In this document: piece after piece, positions 26,273 through 38,763 of the stretch | Numbering within the stretch: position 1 is the stretch's first letter | Layout of the letters: each line of letters begins with the position of its first letter | Assembly (NCBI RefSeq): GCF_900090045.1 | Contig: NC_041787.1 | Location: 248,001 to 312,000 of the forward strand | From: Plasmodium malariae | Lineage: Eukaryota; Apicomplexa; Aconoidasida; Haemosporida; Plasmodiidae | Length of the DNA: 64,000 bases | Reading direction: 5' to 3' | Made by a program: the position numbers and the translations under genes | The notes under the pieces: model-generated | Database searches by the model: none | What the model was told of the DNA's origin: nothing | What the model saw: the letters and a program-made list of their open reading frames with translations, nothing else

Positions 26273-26760
26273 TCATCTCAAGAAACAAGATCTACATGTA
26301 ACACACGGATCAGCAAAGGGGGAGGGGGGGAGATTTATATCACATTTAGAAGGATATTGCTGAGGAGACAAGGTCAGAGCATCACATTTATGAAAAAAAA
26401 AGAAAGAAATGAACACTAAGTCGAAATTTAGGAACAAAAAAAAAAAAAAATGAACAGTCAAGTGAAATTTAGGAGAAAAAAAAAAAATGAACAGTCAGGT
26501 GAAATTTAGGAGAAAAAAAAAAAAAATGAACAGTCAGGTGAAATTTAGGAGAAAAAAAAAAAAAAAAATGAACAGTCAGGTGAAATTTAGGAGAAAAAAA
26601 AAAAAAAAAATGAACAGTCAGGTAAAAATTAGGAGGAAAAAAAAGAAAAGAAAAAGAAAAAAAAATCAAAAGCATAAGCAAAATAATCTAGAACACTGCT
26701 TCAGTTGAAATGCCCATAACGGATCTTTAATTAAAATATTACCTCTTCGCACTTTTTCAT
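26273..26760 (-). CDS. Candidate small Cys-rich protein, two exons
   Basis: Exon 26273-26359 follows one of the best acceptors in the window (polypyrimidine then ctcctcag) and is open only in phase 0. It reads QYPSKCDINLPPSPFADPC, then VTCRSCFLR and a stop, with CxxCxxC near the end. The nearest in-phase upstream exon is 26743-26760 (MKKCEE, donor GAG|GTAATA), giving 34 aa with five Cys. The intron would hold a 38-bp tandem repeat. The terminal exon is more believable than the start, and further upstream exons may exist. Function unknown. Confidence 0.3.
26430..26635. repeat. About 36-40 bp tandem repeat ending in poly-A
   Basis: Five copies of ATGAACAGTCAGGTGAAATT followed by TAGGAG and an A run of growing length (11 to 17). 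The Met-Asn-Ser-Gln-Val-Lys ORF it makes is a by-product. Confidence 0.9.
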
Positions 26761-27019
26761 TTTTTCATATAAGGAAATTTATTATGTTATAGGATAAGGC
26801 ATAAACCCCTACAGCCATGACCTGCTCCCCCCATTTTTATTTCCTACATAAATTCGAGTGTAATATTGTAAAAAATTAATCTTAAAAAAAAATTCACCTC
26901 TTAATACCGCGGAAAAAAAAAAAAAAAAAGATAAAATGTTGCTTTCTTTAAACAAGATATCTAAAAATTTTGTTTGATGTGTTTTTTTATAGTTTTCTTA
27001 TCTTTACACCTAACTTAAA

Positions 27020-28616
27020 ATGAATAGAGATAAATTAGAAAAGGAGAGACTAATGCAAAGGAATGAAAAGCATATCAAAAATTACGTCACTGATAATGTA
27101 ATAAAAGATATAAAGTGCAAAGATGACGGTAATTAGAGAGTCATTTTGTAGAAGCAAATGAAAATTACGTGAACATAAGAAATTAAGAGTACACACAAAC
27201 CTGAAAACATACACACGTGCATTCATCACGTCACTTTTAACATTTCTCTAATAAGCGAATGAAGATATGGAAAAAAAAAAAAAAAAATATATATATATAT
27301 TTATATACTTATGTATTTATATTGCTACACACTTGTTTATACGTAAAGTTTCCAACCCCCTCTCTATTATATTTTCAGACAAGTTGTACTTAAGGAAGGA
27401 TGAGGCAGCCTATGAAAACTACAAAATCAGAGAGAAGGAAAAAATAAATTCATATATTAGAATAGAAAATAGGAGGTACGAAGAAGAAAAAAAATAGAGT
27501 AAAATAAATAAAAAATAACAAACAAACCACGTAACAATAAATTGTGATAACACCTTAAATGTCATTCGCGGTAGGAGGGAAAACCTTTGCAGGAACGAGA
27601 ACAGATGGCAAATGGCAGAACTCAAAGCTCAAGTATGAACACATATAAATGGGAGTAAATACTAATGTATCAGGCGAATAGACACATAAATATAAACATG
27701 CACAAATGTATACACCCACATTCATACACATACAAAAGATATAACAAAAAAAAAAAAGGTGTGTAAACGTGGCATAGAGACTAATCACTAAAATTAGGAT
27801 AGTTGTGTAAATCAGAATTAGCACCAAAAAAAAAAAAAAAATAAATAAAATAAAATTAACTTATCTGTCTTTTTTCTTTCTTTTTTGCTCTTTTTTACAA
27901 AACAAAACGCGTAATATCTTGCAAATATACACTTCTTTCCTCCCGCTGTTACTATAAAAGAAAGAAGTAGACAAAACAAATAGATTACAGCAAATGCCTT
28001 TTAAAAGCGAAAAAAATAAGTCTAAGTAATACAAAAAGAGGAAATTACATATAAAATGCGTACAAATTAAGTAAATAGTTTGAGAACAAAAGAGATAGAT
28101 AGAGAAATAAAGTGAGAGAGAGAGAGAGAGAGAAAAAAAAAATGTTATTTCTCAAGTTACGTAAAAAAAAAATTTTTGCATAATTTTACCATAAATAATT
28201 TTAAAAATTTGTCAGGTGCAATCATGACATTATAAATCATGAATACACAAATTATGAAGAGTCTATCAAATTAGAAAAAAAAAAAAATGTACGGATCAGC
28301 AGCATGAAAAATGTTACAATGTGCACATGTAAATAATGCTGTATATAAATCCATGTACAAAAATGACCCGACTGTTCTTACACCACAGATTTGTGCAAAT
28401 AAAAGAAGGGACTTCTTGACTGAAAGGATGAGCGGCTCGTACAACCCAATTACCGGTTGATATATATTCTTGTCAAGTTGCATTTTTATTTGTTTATATC
28501 GTATTATTTTATTTTTCCCTTTTAACCGATAAGTCCACTGTGTTGACTAGTTATGTCCGCTCAACTGACCACTGCTCTAATTTTTCTTTTCACTTTCAGG
28601 TGAGAAGAGGAGCTGA
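27020..28616 (+). CDS. Small charged coiled-coil protein, five exons, unknown function
   Basis: Exons 27020-27128, 27379-27475, 27575-27632, 28389-28455 and 28600-28616 join without phase conflict to give 115 aa. The protein is almost entirely charged helix (starting MNRDKLEKERLMQRNEKHIK) and ends in SGSYNPITGEKRS. The NPITG motif at the extreme C-terminus looks like a conserved docking tail. I do not recognise the family with certainty, and a cytoskeletal or flagellar small coiled-coil protein is only a guess. The fourth intron boundary (27633-28388) is the longest, and an extra small exon there cannot be excluded. The gene is convergent with the large minus-strand gene at 29067. Confidence 0.7.
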
Positions 28617-29066
28617 AAGGAAGATGTTCAAAGAGGACAATTATTCAACGGAATCTTCCACTTATCCGAGGCTACTACGAGATTTGTTTTTTTATTTTTT
28701 AAAAATATGTCTTTTTTGAAATATATTTTTTATCCATCACCAACATCTACCATTTTGGTTAATGTTTTCATCATGTCAAAAAAAGAGACGCGCTTCCTAA
28801 ACCTGTCTTTTCCCTCCCCCCCAAAAGGGGTACACAAATGTACATATAAATATATATATATATATATATATAACTACGTGCATACATATATATAAATACG
28901 TGTGTACATATATATAAATACGTGCATACATATATATAAATACGTGCATACATATATATATATATATATTCGTACGCGTTTTTTCCCTCCACAGAAATTC
29001 CTACAAATATGGAGACCGCCATTTGTATACTCTTCCACCTACTGCACATCACCAGCGTTTTTCTTT
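28617..29066. other. Convergent intergenic spacer
   Basis: This holds a CATATATATAAATACGTG tandem repeat (about 28880-28970) and TA runs. No gene. Confidence 0.7.
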
Positions 29067-32024
29067 TCAGAAAAGAACAATCACATGAGACGGATACACG
29101 TGAAAAATCTTTTTTGACGAAACATGAAGTGGATCTATCAAAAGAAATTGCAAATTATTATTTTCTAAATTTTCATTTACTGCTTTTTCAATTTCACTTA
29201 TTTTTTCATCATTATGATAAAGAAAAGAAGTGTTAGCAGATGGTTTTAACTTGTTTGCATAAGCGAATTGTTCTCCATAATGTGCTGCACCATGTGATGT
29301 ATCATGTGCTTCTCCATATACTGCACTGCGTGTGATATTTTTTTTCCCCTTGAACCCAACTTTTTTTATTCCATCTGAAATATGAATATTGCTTAAAGCA
29401 CAAAATTCATCAACGGCGTTAATGAAAAAAGAAAATTTCTTACATAGAGGTGTATTTTCTTTTCCTCTTTTTAATTTTACTATTTCTTGATAATTTCTTC
29501 GAATATTTTTCCATTTTAAAAAATTAATAACAACAACAAAATTCTCTTGTTCGTTTAGACAATTCATACCATATATATATAAACATATTGTAGTAAATGT
29601 AACCTTTCTTGCTATAAAGGGTATAATTTTTTTAATAGTACATTTTCTTTTTATGTTTGCATTAAATTTATAAAAATAGGCATTTTTTGATTTGTTCTTA
29701 TTTTTTACCTTATACACATTCATTATTTTTTTATGATGGATATAATAATTAATAAAAGACGTAAATATATAACTGTTCATAAAAAAATGTTTTATTATTG
29801 TGTTGTCTCTTTTGTTATCTTCAATATATTCGAAGATGCACAGATCTAATTCATCCTTGCTTAAAATTTTCCCCCTTTCCAAGCAAAACGCACACACGCA
29901 CTGTGCTCGTCCTAGAGCCATTGGAGCCCCTCCCATCAACTCATCCTTCCTATTGCTACTGCTATGGATGCTACACATGCTTCCACTATTGCTTCCTCTA
30001 CCACCGCTTTCTCCACGGCTACTCTTTCTACCCACATTTTCGTCATCCCACCTTTCCAAATTTATATAACACTCCTCAACTTCACTAGTGCTGTCAAATA
30101 TCCCATTGGGACAGTCCATTCCGTTCGTACGCCCCCCCCTACATCCACTCCGATTCATCATTAACATATTTTTGTTTATTAGTCGAATGAAACCAGATAC
30201 CAAATCCCTAAAGTTTAAACCCTTTATATTATTCTGTCGTGATATTTCGTTATTTATATTTTTAAAATTTCGGTATAAAATTAAATTCTTTTTTAATAAA
30301 AAGTTTTTCCCTTTTTTCTTCTCCTCCTTCACGTTCACACAGTCTTGAGAGGATTTCCCGTCAAGATTTACCCTCTCATATATTACCCCTTTATCCTTTT
30401 TGTTAACTTCCTTTAATTTCGCTTCTCCCTCCTTTTTCGCTTCTCCCTCCTTTTTCGCTTCTCCCTCCTTTTTCGCTTCCCCCACCTTTTTCGCTTCTCC
30501 CTCCTTTTTCGCTTCCCCTACCTTTTTCGTTTCTCCCACCTTTTTCGCTTCTCTCTCCTGTTTCTCTTTTTTCCCCTTATCTACCGCATTATCCTCTATG
30601 CCAAACAAATAAGTGTATAAGTGGTTGTACCTACTCGAACGAGAGTCATATGTAATTTTTTCCAACTCATTTTTCTTATTTGTATCGTCTTCATTATCCC
30701 TCCCTACATAGTAGTAATTATAAATATCAAGGGTATTATTTTGCTCCTTTTCTAAGCTACCCAAACTGTCTGAGTTAGAATTATTTGAAAAAAAGGAATA
30801 ATCCGACTTGACATTACTACCCTCTGTTAAGTTTAAAATATCTTCTTCTGAACTATTTTCGCTTTCTGTAATTTCCTCTTTAGTTTCACTATTTTCCCCT
30901 TTTGTTATATCAACAATGCTCAAAAAATTAAGTTTTCTAGAAGCTCTTTTTTTTAGTTTTTCAAAATTTATTAGTCGATACATACCTGACCGTTCGCTCT
31001 TGCAAACGCTTTTACCATCATCGTTGCTATAGTAGTTTCCCCTGTTCCTACTTCTGCTACATTCAAATTTTATTTTTCTTAATCCTTCCTCTGTACATCC
31101 ATTCTTCTTGTTAATCTCCTTCTCAACAATATTATAATTCTCCTTATTATAATATTCATTACTTCCTTTCTGTTTATTGCAGTCCACTGTTTTGTCATTA
31201 CTACAATTGTGTTCTTCCCCCCAAGATTCAATTCCTTTTTCTGTTATATCATTGCTTGCAAAGACATCCATGCAACGAACTGTATCTTTTTTCAAATTAC
31301 ACACTTTATCAAATATTTTATTACAACTATAATACTTTCCATCTTCGTAAGTTTTTCGATATAATACACAATGCATGTTATTTCCATTTTTTATTTTTTT
31401 CTCTATATCCTTTTTTTCCTTAGATTGTTCATCCTTGCAATTTTGTTTTTTGACCCCTGAAGATAATGAGAATGCACTGCTTTCTGAGTTGCTACTTCTG
31501 AGACACCTTTTTTTTCTTCTTTCATCGATCCTTATATTTATTATTTTATTCATTCTTTTGTTCATTCCTTTAATTGTTCCTTTATTTATTTTATTACTCC
31601 TTTTATTTCTTCTCTTTTCTGTATTGCTACTTTTATCCGTATCATTACTACTAAAGAGGAGGTACTTCCTTTTCAGTTTGTTTCTTTTATGCTTTATTTC
31701 ATGTTCCACAGGAACATCAATACTGCTCTCTGAGTTGCTACTAAACAAGCTTTTTTTCTTTTCGTATGTTGTCTCTCTTTTTATTTCATGTCCCATAGAC
31801 ACAACTTCACTCCCCTCTGAATTGCTACTAAACAAGCTTTTCTTCTTTTCATATATTGTCTCTCTTTTTACTTCATCTTTTACAGTTATGTTGTTATGTC
31901 TATCCAAATTGGGGCTAAATAAAGGTTCCTTTCTTTTTTTTTTTTTTTTTTTTTTTTTGACTTGTTCATTTTTTTCAAATATTTTATTACTACTACTTTC
32001 CGAATTGCTGTCAAATAAGTTCAT
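29067..32024 (-). CDS. Large low-complexity protein with LFSSNSESS repeats, unknown function
   Basis: A single exon of 985 aa from ATG 32024. The open frame extends 13 codons upstream but with no ATG. The first 200 residues contain five to six degenerate repeats of about 31 residues built around LFSSNSESS or LFSSNSEGS followed by [14 protein letters not shown]. The middle is acidic and Asn/Ser-rich and includes a six-residue array ([12 protein letters not shown], at least eight copies, 30415-30560). The last 350 residues are less simple, with a Cys/His pair ([11 protein letters not shown]) and a conserved-looking segment rich in Ile/Phe/Lys ending [11 protein letters not shown]. That C-terminal part probably holds the real domain. 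No catalytic motif is recognised. A nuclear protein is plausible from the Lys/Ser content, but this is inference. Confidence 0.75.
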   Translation of the reverse strand: MNLFDSNSESSSNKIFEKNEQVKKKKKKKKRKEPLFSPNLDRHNNITVKDEVKRETIYEKKKSLFSSNSEGSEVVSMGHEIKRETTYEKKKSLFSSNSESSIDVPVEHEIKHKRNKLKRKYLLFSSNDTDKSSNTEKRRNKRSNKINKGTIKGMNKRMNKIINIRIDERRKKRCLRSSNSESSAFSLSSGVKKQNCKDEQSKEKKDIEKKIKNGNNMHCVLYRKTYEDGKYYSCNKIFDKVCNLKKDTVRCMDVFASNDITEKGIESWGEEHNCSNDKTVDCNKQKGSNEYYNKENYNIVEKEINKKNGCTEEGLRKIKFECSRSRNRGNYYSNDDGKSVCKSERSGMYRLINFEKLKKRASRKLNFLSIVDITKGENSETKEEITESENSSEEDILNLTEGSNVKSDYSFFSNNSNSDSLGSLEKEQNNTLDIYNYYYVGRDNEDDTNKKNELEKITYDSRSSRYNHLYTYLFGIEDNAVDKGKKEKQEREAKKVGETKKVGEAKKEGEAKKVGEAKKEGEAKKEGEAKKEGEAKLKEVNKKDKGVIYERVNLDGKSSQDCVNVKEEKKKGKNFLLKKNLILYRNFKNINNEISRQNNIKGLNFRDLVSGFIRLINKNMLMMNRSGCRGGRTNGMDCPNGIFDSTSEVEECYINLERWDDENVGRKSSRGESGGRGSNSGSMCSIHSSSNRKDELMGGAPMALGRAQCVCAFCLERGKILSKDELDLCIFEYIEDNKRDNTIIKHFFMNSYIFTSFINYYIHHKKIMNVYKVKNKNKSKNAYFYKFNANIKRKCTIKKIIPFIARKVTFTTICLYIYGMNCLNEQENFVVVINFLKWKNIRRNYQEIVKLKRGKENTPLCKKFSFFINAVDEFCALSNIHISDGIKKVGFKGKKNITRSAVYGEAHDTSHGAAHYGEQFAYANKLKPSANTSFLYHNDEKISEIEKAVNENLENNNLQFLLIDPLHVSSKKIFHVYPSHVIVLF

Positions 32025-33014
32025 TTTTATTTCTTTTGTTTCTTTTTTTTTTTTTTGCCGCAAAATGGTATAAAAAACTCCAAAAAAAAAAAAAAAAAAA
32101 AAAGAAGATGGAGAGATGTATTCTTGTTAATATTTGTTTATTAAAAATACGTATAATGAAACCTCCTGTTTAACCCTACAAATGTGTCCATTTTTCGATT
32201 GTTCAAGTATTATTATAAAAAATGTATGTTAAACAAAAAAAAAAAAAAAAATGCAAGAAGAAAAAATAAAAGCTCAATATAAATGATCTTCCCTCACAAC
32301 ACCATTTATTAATTCATTTATGATATAATAAATATGTACTTAATATGTATGTGCATATGTACGTATGATTTATATATATCGCTAAAAGCCCAAAGAAAAT
32401 TATCACACATAAATACACATCCTCCAATGTGTAAAAAGTGAATGGAAAAGATTAATTTAGATCTTTACTGAAATGGGGAAAGAATGGATATGTTCACCTA
32501 CATACATTCAAAAGAATAGGACAAAAAATTATCACTAAACAGATATGGTAACTTTAAGCAAATTAGTTTCCTTGTTTTACTTCACACAATTGTTTATTCA
32601 TTTGGTCGTTTATTATTTCCATTACACGTATATGCGTTTACTCATGTTTGTGCACTTGTTTTGTAAAGAGCACATTTGAATAATGGGAACGTACACTGTT
32701 AATTGCCACGTTTGAGTTTTACAATATGGAGAATTTTTTTTTTTTTTTTTTTTTTTACCTTGCCTGTGCAGGATAATTTTAATTAAAAGGTAAAGAAGTG
32801 ATCAAGTAAACAATCGAACGATTGAACAATTGGCGAAGTAAATTATTAACAAAGTGAAGAAGTGGAGAATCTAAACCCGGAAAATCACTTTTCTCCCCCA
32901 ATTTCTTACCAGTGGTCAGCTCAACTGACATATTTACGTTAACCCCTCTGTGCAATTATTTTTTTCATTAATACATAATTAAGAATAAATGTACTTAAAA
33001 TAAGTATCTTAAAC
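32025..33014. other. Divergent upstream region
   Basis: Between the large minus gene and the RAD51-like gene. Poly-A (32081-32103, 32237-32251) and poly-T (32730-32756) flank lower-bias DNA. No ORF is supported. Confidence 0.7.
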
Positions 33015-34700
33015 ATGACTAAGAACAAATGTATAGGTAATGAAAAAGTTATAACTCCTATCATCAACAAAGGAGCCATCAAGCCGGTCGAAATAAAGAG
33101 CATTCACGAATTACAGTACGAGTTAAATATCAAAATTTACACAAACATATATACGTATAATACACTGTGTAATGGTATATTTATATGTAGAGGTATTAAT
33201 GGAATTACTGGTAAAAAGAACAGCGGGAAAAGCAGTCTTTGTTCCCACATTTGTGTAAATTTATTTTTTAATGACTTATTACACTTTTTTCATCTTTTCT
33301 ATTCAACGTACTTTGATTTTGAAAATTTTTTACATAAGAAAAATATAGAAAATAAATTCTCTTCCAAAATATCAAAAAATTTAAAGAATCTAAGAAAAGA
33401 GTTTAATATTGAAAGTACAAATTTTCAAGAGTTAAATCAGCTGCTAAATTATTTCACCCTTTTATTTATAGACTTATATGATAAAAAGGTAAAGGAAAAG
33501 AATGCAGGATTTTTATTAAATTATAACAGAATTTATAACAATAACCAGTTTTCTAAAAAAAGAATTATTTACATAGACCTAGATAACAGTTTTTACATTG
33601 AAAGATACAAAAATATGATTTATTCCTCTATAGAAAAAATAAAAAAATTAATAAATACTTATATTAATTTCTGTGGTGAGAAAAATTCTTTTTTATTTTT
33701 ATTACTACTGGACAGTTCTAATTTCTATCAAAAACAACAGCTGTTTAACATATATAAAAATTATACTAAAGAATGGTACCTGTTCATAAATCTATTTAAT
33801 CATTATTTAAATAAATACATTGATGATATTACCTTCTTTGATGTTTTCAAAAATTTACAAATCTTAAAAATTTTCAATTTTTCTGAACTTGTTAATGTTG
33901 TTCATTTTATATGTGACCATGTTGAAAAATACGCTCATCCTAAAACTAACCATTTTAACAAATATATACCTTCAGATTTGGGGGCGGTAGTATTGGACAA
34001 CTTAAATTATTTGCACAAAAGCAACACAGTAAACGATATGCAGTTAACAAATGCGCAGTTAAAAGATAAGCAGCCAAATGATGAGCAGCCAAATGATGAG
34101 CAGCCAAACAATGAGCAGCCAAACAATGAGCAGCCAAATAATGAGCAGTCAAACAATGAGCAGCCAAACAATGAGCAGCCAAACAATGAGCAGCCAAATG
34201 ATGAGCAGCCAAATGATGAGCAGCCAAATAATAAGCAGCTAAATAGTAAGCATCTAAACAATAAGCATTTAAACAATAAGAAGCTAAATACCGAGCAGCT
34301 AAATAATGAGCTTAAATGTTTGTTAATGAAACTGTCCAAACTATCTACAGAACATAAAATTTGCGTTTTGATAACAAATAATGATAGTAAATATTTTAAA
34401 AAACATGACGAACATTTCAATAAAATTTACTCAAAATATGTGTACCACCACATAATTGTAAGATTCATTAATCAAAAGAATTTATTTGAGCATAATTATC
34501 CTACGAAAAAGGAAAGCAAAAAAAATGACTGCTACACCCCGTCAAGTGATGAAGGGTCAGATGAAATGGCGGAAAATCATGATGATAACTTCTGTACAAA
34601 AAGATATAACCAGAGATACATAAAGATAAAAAAAAAAGGTAAAGACAACATATGCTTTTTTGAAATAAATGAATACGGAATTGAAACCTTGTTGCACTAA
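33015..34700 (+). CDS. RAD51/RecA-fold ATPase (RAD51 paralogue-like)
   Basis: A single exon of 561 aa. The order of motifs is that of the RecA/RAD51 core: GKKNSGKS (Walker A, residues 66-73) after a VEIKS-YNTLCNGIF-type lead-in, then RIIYIDLDNSFYIERY (the strand that binds next to ATP in RAD51 paralogues). GAVVLDNLNYLHK follows (Walker B, about 322-334), then a strand ending VLITNN, where RAD51 has TNQ. Such proteins load or remodel RAD51 on single-stranded DNA in homologous recombination and replication repair. A tandem insertion of PNNEQ/PNDEQ pentapeptides (about 345-425) sits between Walker B and the next strand, exactly where an exposed loop is expected. Which paralogue (XRCC2, XRCC3, RAD51B/C/D) is not clear. 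Confidence 0.75.
   Translation: MTKNKCIGNEKVITPIINKGAIKPVEIKSIHELQYELNIKIYTNIYTYNTLCNGIFICRGINGITGKKNSGKSSLCSHICVNLFFNDLLHFFHLFYSTYFDFENFLHKKNIENKFSSKISKNLKNLRKEFNIESTNFQELNQLLNYFTLLFIDLYDKKVKEKNAGFLLNYNRIYNNNQFSKKRIIYIDLDNSFYIERYKNMIYSSIEKIKKLINTYINFCGEKNSFLFLLLLDSSNFYQKQQLFNIYKNYTKEWYLFINLFNHYLNKYIDDITFFDVFKNLQILKIFNFSELVNVVHFICDHVEKYAHPKTNHFNKYIPSDLGAVVLDNLNYLHKSNTVNDMQLTNAQLKDKQPNDEQPNDEQPNNEQPNNEQPNNEQSNNEQPNNEQPNNEQPNDEQPNDEQPNNKQLNSKHLNNKHLNNKKLNTEQLNNELKCLLMKLSKLSTEHKICVLITNNDSKYFKKHDEHFNKIYSKYVYHHIIVRFINQKNLFEHNYPTKKESKKNDCYTPSSDEGSDEMAENHDDNFCTKRYNQRYIKIKKKGKDNICFFEINEYGIETLLH
34075..34300 (+). repeat. 15-bp in-frame coding repeat (PNNEQ)
   Basis: About 13-15 copies of AATGAGCAGCCAAAC or the GAT variant, in frame within the RAD51-like CDS. 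The array decays at both ends, where Leu replaces Pro and His or Lys replaces Glu. Confidence 0.95.
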
Positions 34701-35497
34701 TATCCTAAAAAGTGTGTCCCTACTAGTGAGCAAGCAACTGTGTGTGCATTTAAGTAACGAATTCAGAAATATAAAATAAATTAAAATAAATAAATAAACA
34801 AGTAAACAAATAAACATCTAAACAAATAAACATCTAAACAAATAAACAGCTAAACAAATAAACAGCTAAACAAATAAACAGCTAAACAAATAAACAGCTA
34901 AACAAATAAACAGCTAAACAAATAAACAGCTAAACAAATAAACAGCTAAACAAATAAATAATTGTATATAAAAATTACCCCAAAAATGAACAGAAAAAGG
35001 AAAGAATATAAAATATAAAAAACTTGCTTCCAGTTATAATAAATAAATATATTGTACATGTACTTTCTTCAAATTCTCGAAGAATAACCAGTGTGTGTCA
35101 TTGAAAAAGCCCCACTTGTATTTACAAAATCGTCAAAAAAAAAAAAGGTAACTGTTTTGCACATTTTTACACAAAACTGAAATTTTAAATAGCTTTTCAT
35201 AACTCTGCATAATTTTATATGTATTTTTTTTTTTTCTTTTAAATATAAGAAAATGCCAATTTTTTTTTTGAACAATTCACATCCTTTTTTCTTTTTTTCT
35301 ATTCATGTTATCACAATTTCATTTATAGTCAATGTATATGTGCATTTTTAAAGGAGCCCTTTAAAATATAAAAAGGGCATATGACATTACTACAAAAGGA
35401 GTGATAGTAACAAAAACGTTTATTTGGAAAAGTAAATTAAATAATTTTTACTTTAATACATATAAACATATATATATATAAACATATGTATGTATGT

Positions 35498-35559
<62 letters not shown>

Positions 35560-36026
35560 TTTTCCGTTTAATAAAAATGACATGACTATATTCACTATTA
35601 ATAAAGTTCAATTCGCTGTTAGCGCTTAATAATTAAATCTGTGTTGTTTTCCCATAAACGTAAGCATAATATAAACATTTTCTACATGAAAAAAATATAA
35701 CAGCATATGTATTATCCTTGTTTCTTCTCTTTTTTTTTTTTACATTTACTTTTTTATGCAATAAAATTTTATTTTGCCGAAAAATGCAACTAGTATAAAC
35801 TCGCATAATTTCTTCTTATTACATTTTCATAAAAATAAATAAGCACATATATACTTACACATGCACACACATATATATACACATATAAAAGCATATTTTG
35901 TACAAACACATACACACCTATATATATGTATATATATATACATACACTTCTCCACTTTGTATGCACCAGTGCAACGTACAAAGGTATCATATAACAACGG
36001 ATTTCCTTAAAAAAATAATCAATTCT
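34701..36026. other. Convergent intergenic region with AT-rich repeat
   Basis: A 17-base unit (AAATAAACAGCTAAACA type) repeats about 10 times at 34775-34960, and there is a long (TA)n at 35500-35553. A 43-codon minus-strand ORF (35069-35200, MKSYLKFQFCVKM to GYSSRI) has AT-biased third bases but nothing else to support it. Confidence 0.65.
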
Positions 36027-36512
36027 TTATGATGATAATTCCTTCACAGCAATAATTTTTTCCTGACCACAAGCAGATAGGACACTAACTAAAACTGATT
36101 TTCCACTATCAAATAAATTACGTATTTGTTTAGCTACTTCATCAAAATTTCCTTCCGAATCTTTTGGTAAACTTAAATCATCTTTTGTATCACCATTTTC
36201 GTACAGTAAAGAAACAAAACCATCCTCCGTAATATCAATTAACTGCAATTCCGTTCTTTTAACAACAGGTACATCCATGTTATGGGATGTAGGACATATA
36301 TCTTCATATTTTTTACCAGTAAAAATATCAATACCTACAATGTGTGCTTTTGCATGACCATGTTTTCCAGTTTTGGATGTTGAATAATCAACAACTTTAC
36401 ATGGATGCTCTTTTAACATGACATGCCCATTTTTTTTTATTGCACCCGCCTGCACAGGATAGGTTTGTGATGCTCCTGCATCAATATTATCATATGTTTC
36501 GTGATCTGACAT
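36027..36512 (-). CDS. Translation initiation/elongation factor 5A (eIF5A)
   Basis: A single exon of 161 aa, the standard eIF5A length. The protein relieves ribosome stalling at polyproline and other hard motifs and helps termination. The hypusine loop STSKTGKHGHAKAH is intact with Lys50 as the residue modified by deoxyhypusine synthase and hydroxylase. ICPTSHNMDVPVVKR and LLYENGDTKDDL are typical of the C-terminal OB fold. No low-complexity insert is present, indicating strong constraint. The gene has a long AT-rich upstream region with a 23-bp tandem repeat immediately before the start. Confidence 0.98.
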   Translation of the reverse strand: MSDHETYDNIDAGASQTYPVQAGAIKKNGHVMLKEHPCKVVDYSTSKTGKHGHAKAHIVGIDIFTGKKYEDICPTSHNMDVPVVKRTELQLIDITEDGFVSLLYENGDTKDDLSLPKDSEGNFDEVAKQIRNLFDSGKSVLVSVLSACGQEKIIAVKELSS

Positions 36513-36524
36513 GTTCAGGTAATT

Positions 36525-36608
36525 TTTTACGCAATTGTAAACAAATTTTTACGCAATTGTAAACAAATTTTTACGCAATTGTAAACAAATTTTTACGCAA
36601 TTGTATAC
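36525..36608. repeat. 23-bp tandem repeat upstream of eIF5A
   Basis: Just over three and a half copies of TTTTTACGCAATTGTAAACA plus AAT, beginning 13 bases upstream of the eIF5A ATG, so it lies within the 5' UTR. Each copy contains the palindrome CAATTG. Confidence 0.9.
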
Positions 36609-38498
36609 ACACTTTTTTACTCAATTTTTTACGCAATTTTATTCGTGATTTTTTTTTTTTTTTTTTAATTAGCTATTTTTAAAAATGGATATTATATATA
36701 TAAATATATATGCATATATATATATATTTGTATGTACGTTTATATCTACTTTTTCCCATATATATTTTTACCCTTTATTAAATATACATATATAAACTTA
36801 TATATACTTATACATTTATAAATACAAAATAAAATAATGCATAAAATGTGTGATATATAAACAGTGACAAATAATTTTCTTTTAAAATAAGTTATACTTA
36901 AAGGGTACTCTTTTTATTTTTTTACTACTTTAAATTTTATAAAATATTTATTATTTTACATTATTTTATATATTATTATTATTATAATGTGTTTAACTTT
37001 AAAGAGAAGAATAAATTATGTATTGATGCGATGCAGCAATTAGTACTATTACTGTGCTAATATTTTTGTTAAAATCGTTCTTTTTATATACTATCTGTAT
37101 GCATATTTATTTTTTTAATATTGCTGAAAAAATGGGGTTCTTTATTTATTTATGAAATATCCTCTATTTTATAAATCATACTTTTAAAGATAGGTTTATT
37201 TAAGTACATAAATATATAAATATGCATATACATAAATATATATATATATTTTTTAAAGAATTAAATCGTAAAAATGTTATTCCTTTTATACGCAGAAATT
37301 TGCTATACGCAAAACAGATTAAAATGATGCATTTTGTACATATAAAATATAAAAAAAAATATAAATAAATTATTTAATTATGTTATGTACTATGTGACAT
37401 CCTACTATGTGTATTAAATAAAAAAAAAAAAGAGTTTTTAAAAAAAAAAAAAAAAAAAGAGAAAGCTTAAACGAGCCTTATATATAATATTATGCTTATA
37501 TTATATATGTACGAATAGCATATGTACGTATGCACGTATATATATATATATATATATATGTATATGCTTTTTTACTGATACACTACCGTGTAAGCAAAAT
37601 TCAGTACTCATATAAAAATAACACTTGTGTATAACCGTTTTATTTTTTTGTATTAAAAAAATAGTTGTAAAAAAATGTCAATTTTTGTTCCCTATTTTTG
37701 AACTCACCAAGGTTTTAATTTATTGGGGTTTGTTTGACTCGTAAGGAGTCTCAATCATGATGATAGAATTATATATATTTATGTTATTATGCAAAATATT
37801 TTTCTTATTTATTTTAATAATACGCATAAGATGATATGTACCGTATGGAATAAATATAGAGGAAGAATAATAAAATATGAACATTACTGCATTGTTTGTT
37901 ACGTGTTTAATATATAAAGTGCTTTTGCGTTTGTTATTATGTAATAAGGCAAATTTGTAATGTAAAGAGCAGTCATTTGAAGCTGCTACATAATTAGTTG
38001 AACATAATTATATACATGAGTGCGTACATAATATTCTTTTACATGCGTATTACGTTTGCATACATATTATATGCACTCTTGCATAGGAGTATATAGTAGT
38101 GTAACACCATTCAAACGAGCAGCTTGTTCAGATAACTGCGTAACATTTTTAACATTTCGTGTATTTTTTTTAATCACTTTTTATTTACACATGGTACAAA
38201 AACATGAAAAAAATAAAACAAAAAATTTATATTTTACACAATTAAGGAAAAAGTAATTTTTGCGATCATATATAATAATAGTTGGTGCCATATTGTACAC
38301 ATAGATAATTACATTTTATTTTATTAAAAAAAATTGTATATTAATATATTGCGATTACAATGGAAGCATGGTTACAAGATGCGCTTTTCGCACGTTAACA
38401 TATTATTATTCATCTACCATGTCAGCGTAGTAATATTTGTTTTGTTTAAGACAAATTAATACTATTCTTATTCTTTTTTACTATGGTATTAACAGTTC

Positions 38499-38530
<32 letters not shown>

Positions 38531-38729
38531 TTTTTAGGACTATCGTTTTTAGCTAGCTAAATTATGTTGCATATTTATTTTCCAGCATACATAAATTAGT
38601 TTGTACATACATAACAACAGATGTAAGTATTTTTTTTTTTTTTTTTTGTTCACTAAATAAAGGAGGGGCAGCTAGCCGTTTTGTAAAAACTTAATGTTTA
38701 GTTATTTCGATAAAATTATTCAAAAAAAA

Positions 38730-38763
<34 letters not shown>

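Noticed and set aside
31375..32073. 232-codon plus-strand ORF opposite the 985-aa gene
   Set aside because: It is a Leu/Phe/Ser shadow of the Lys/Glu/Asn-rich minus-strand coding repeats.
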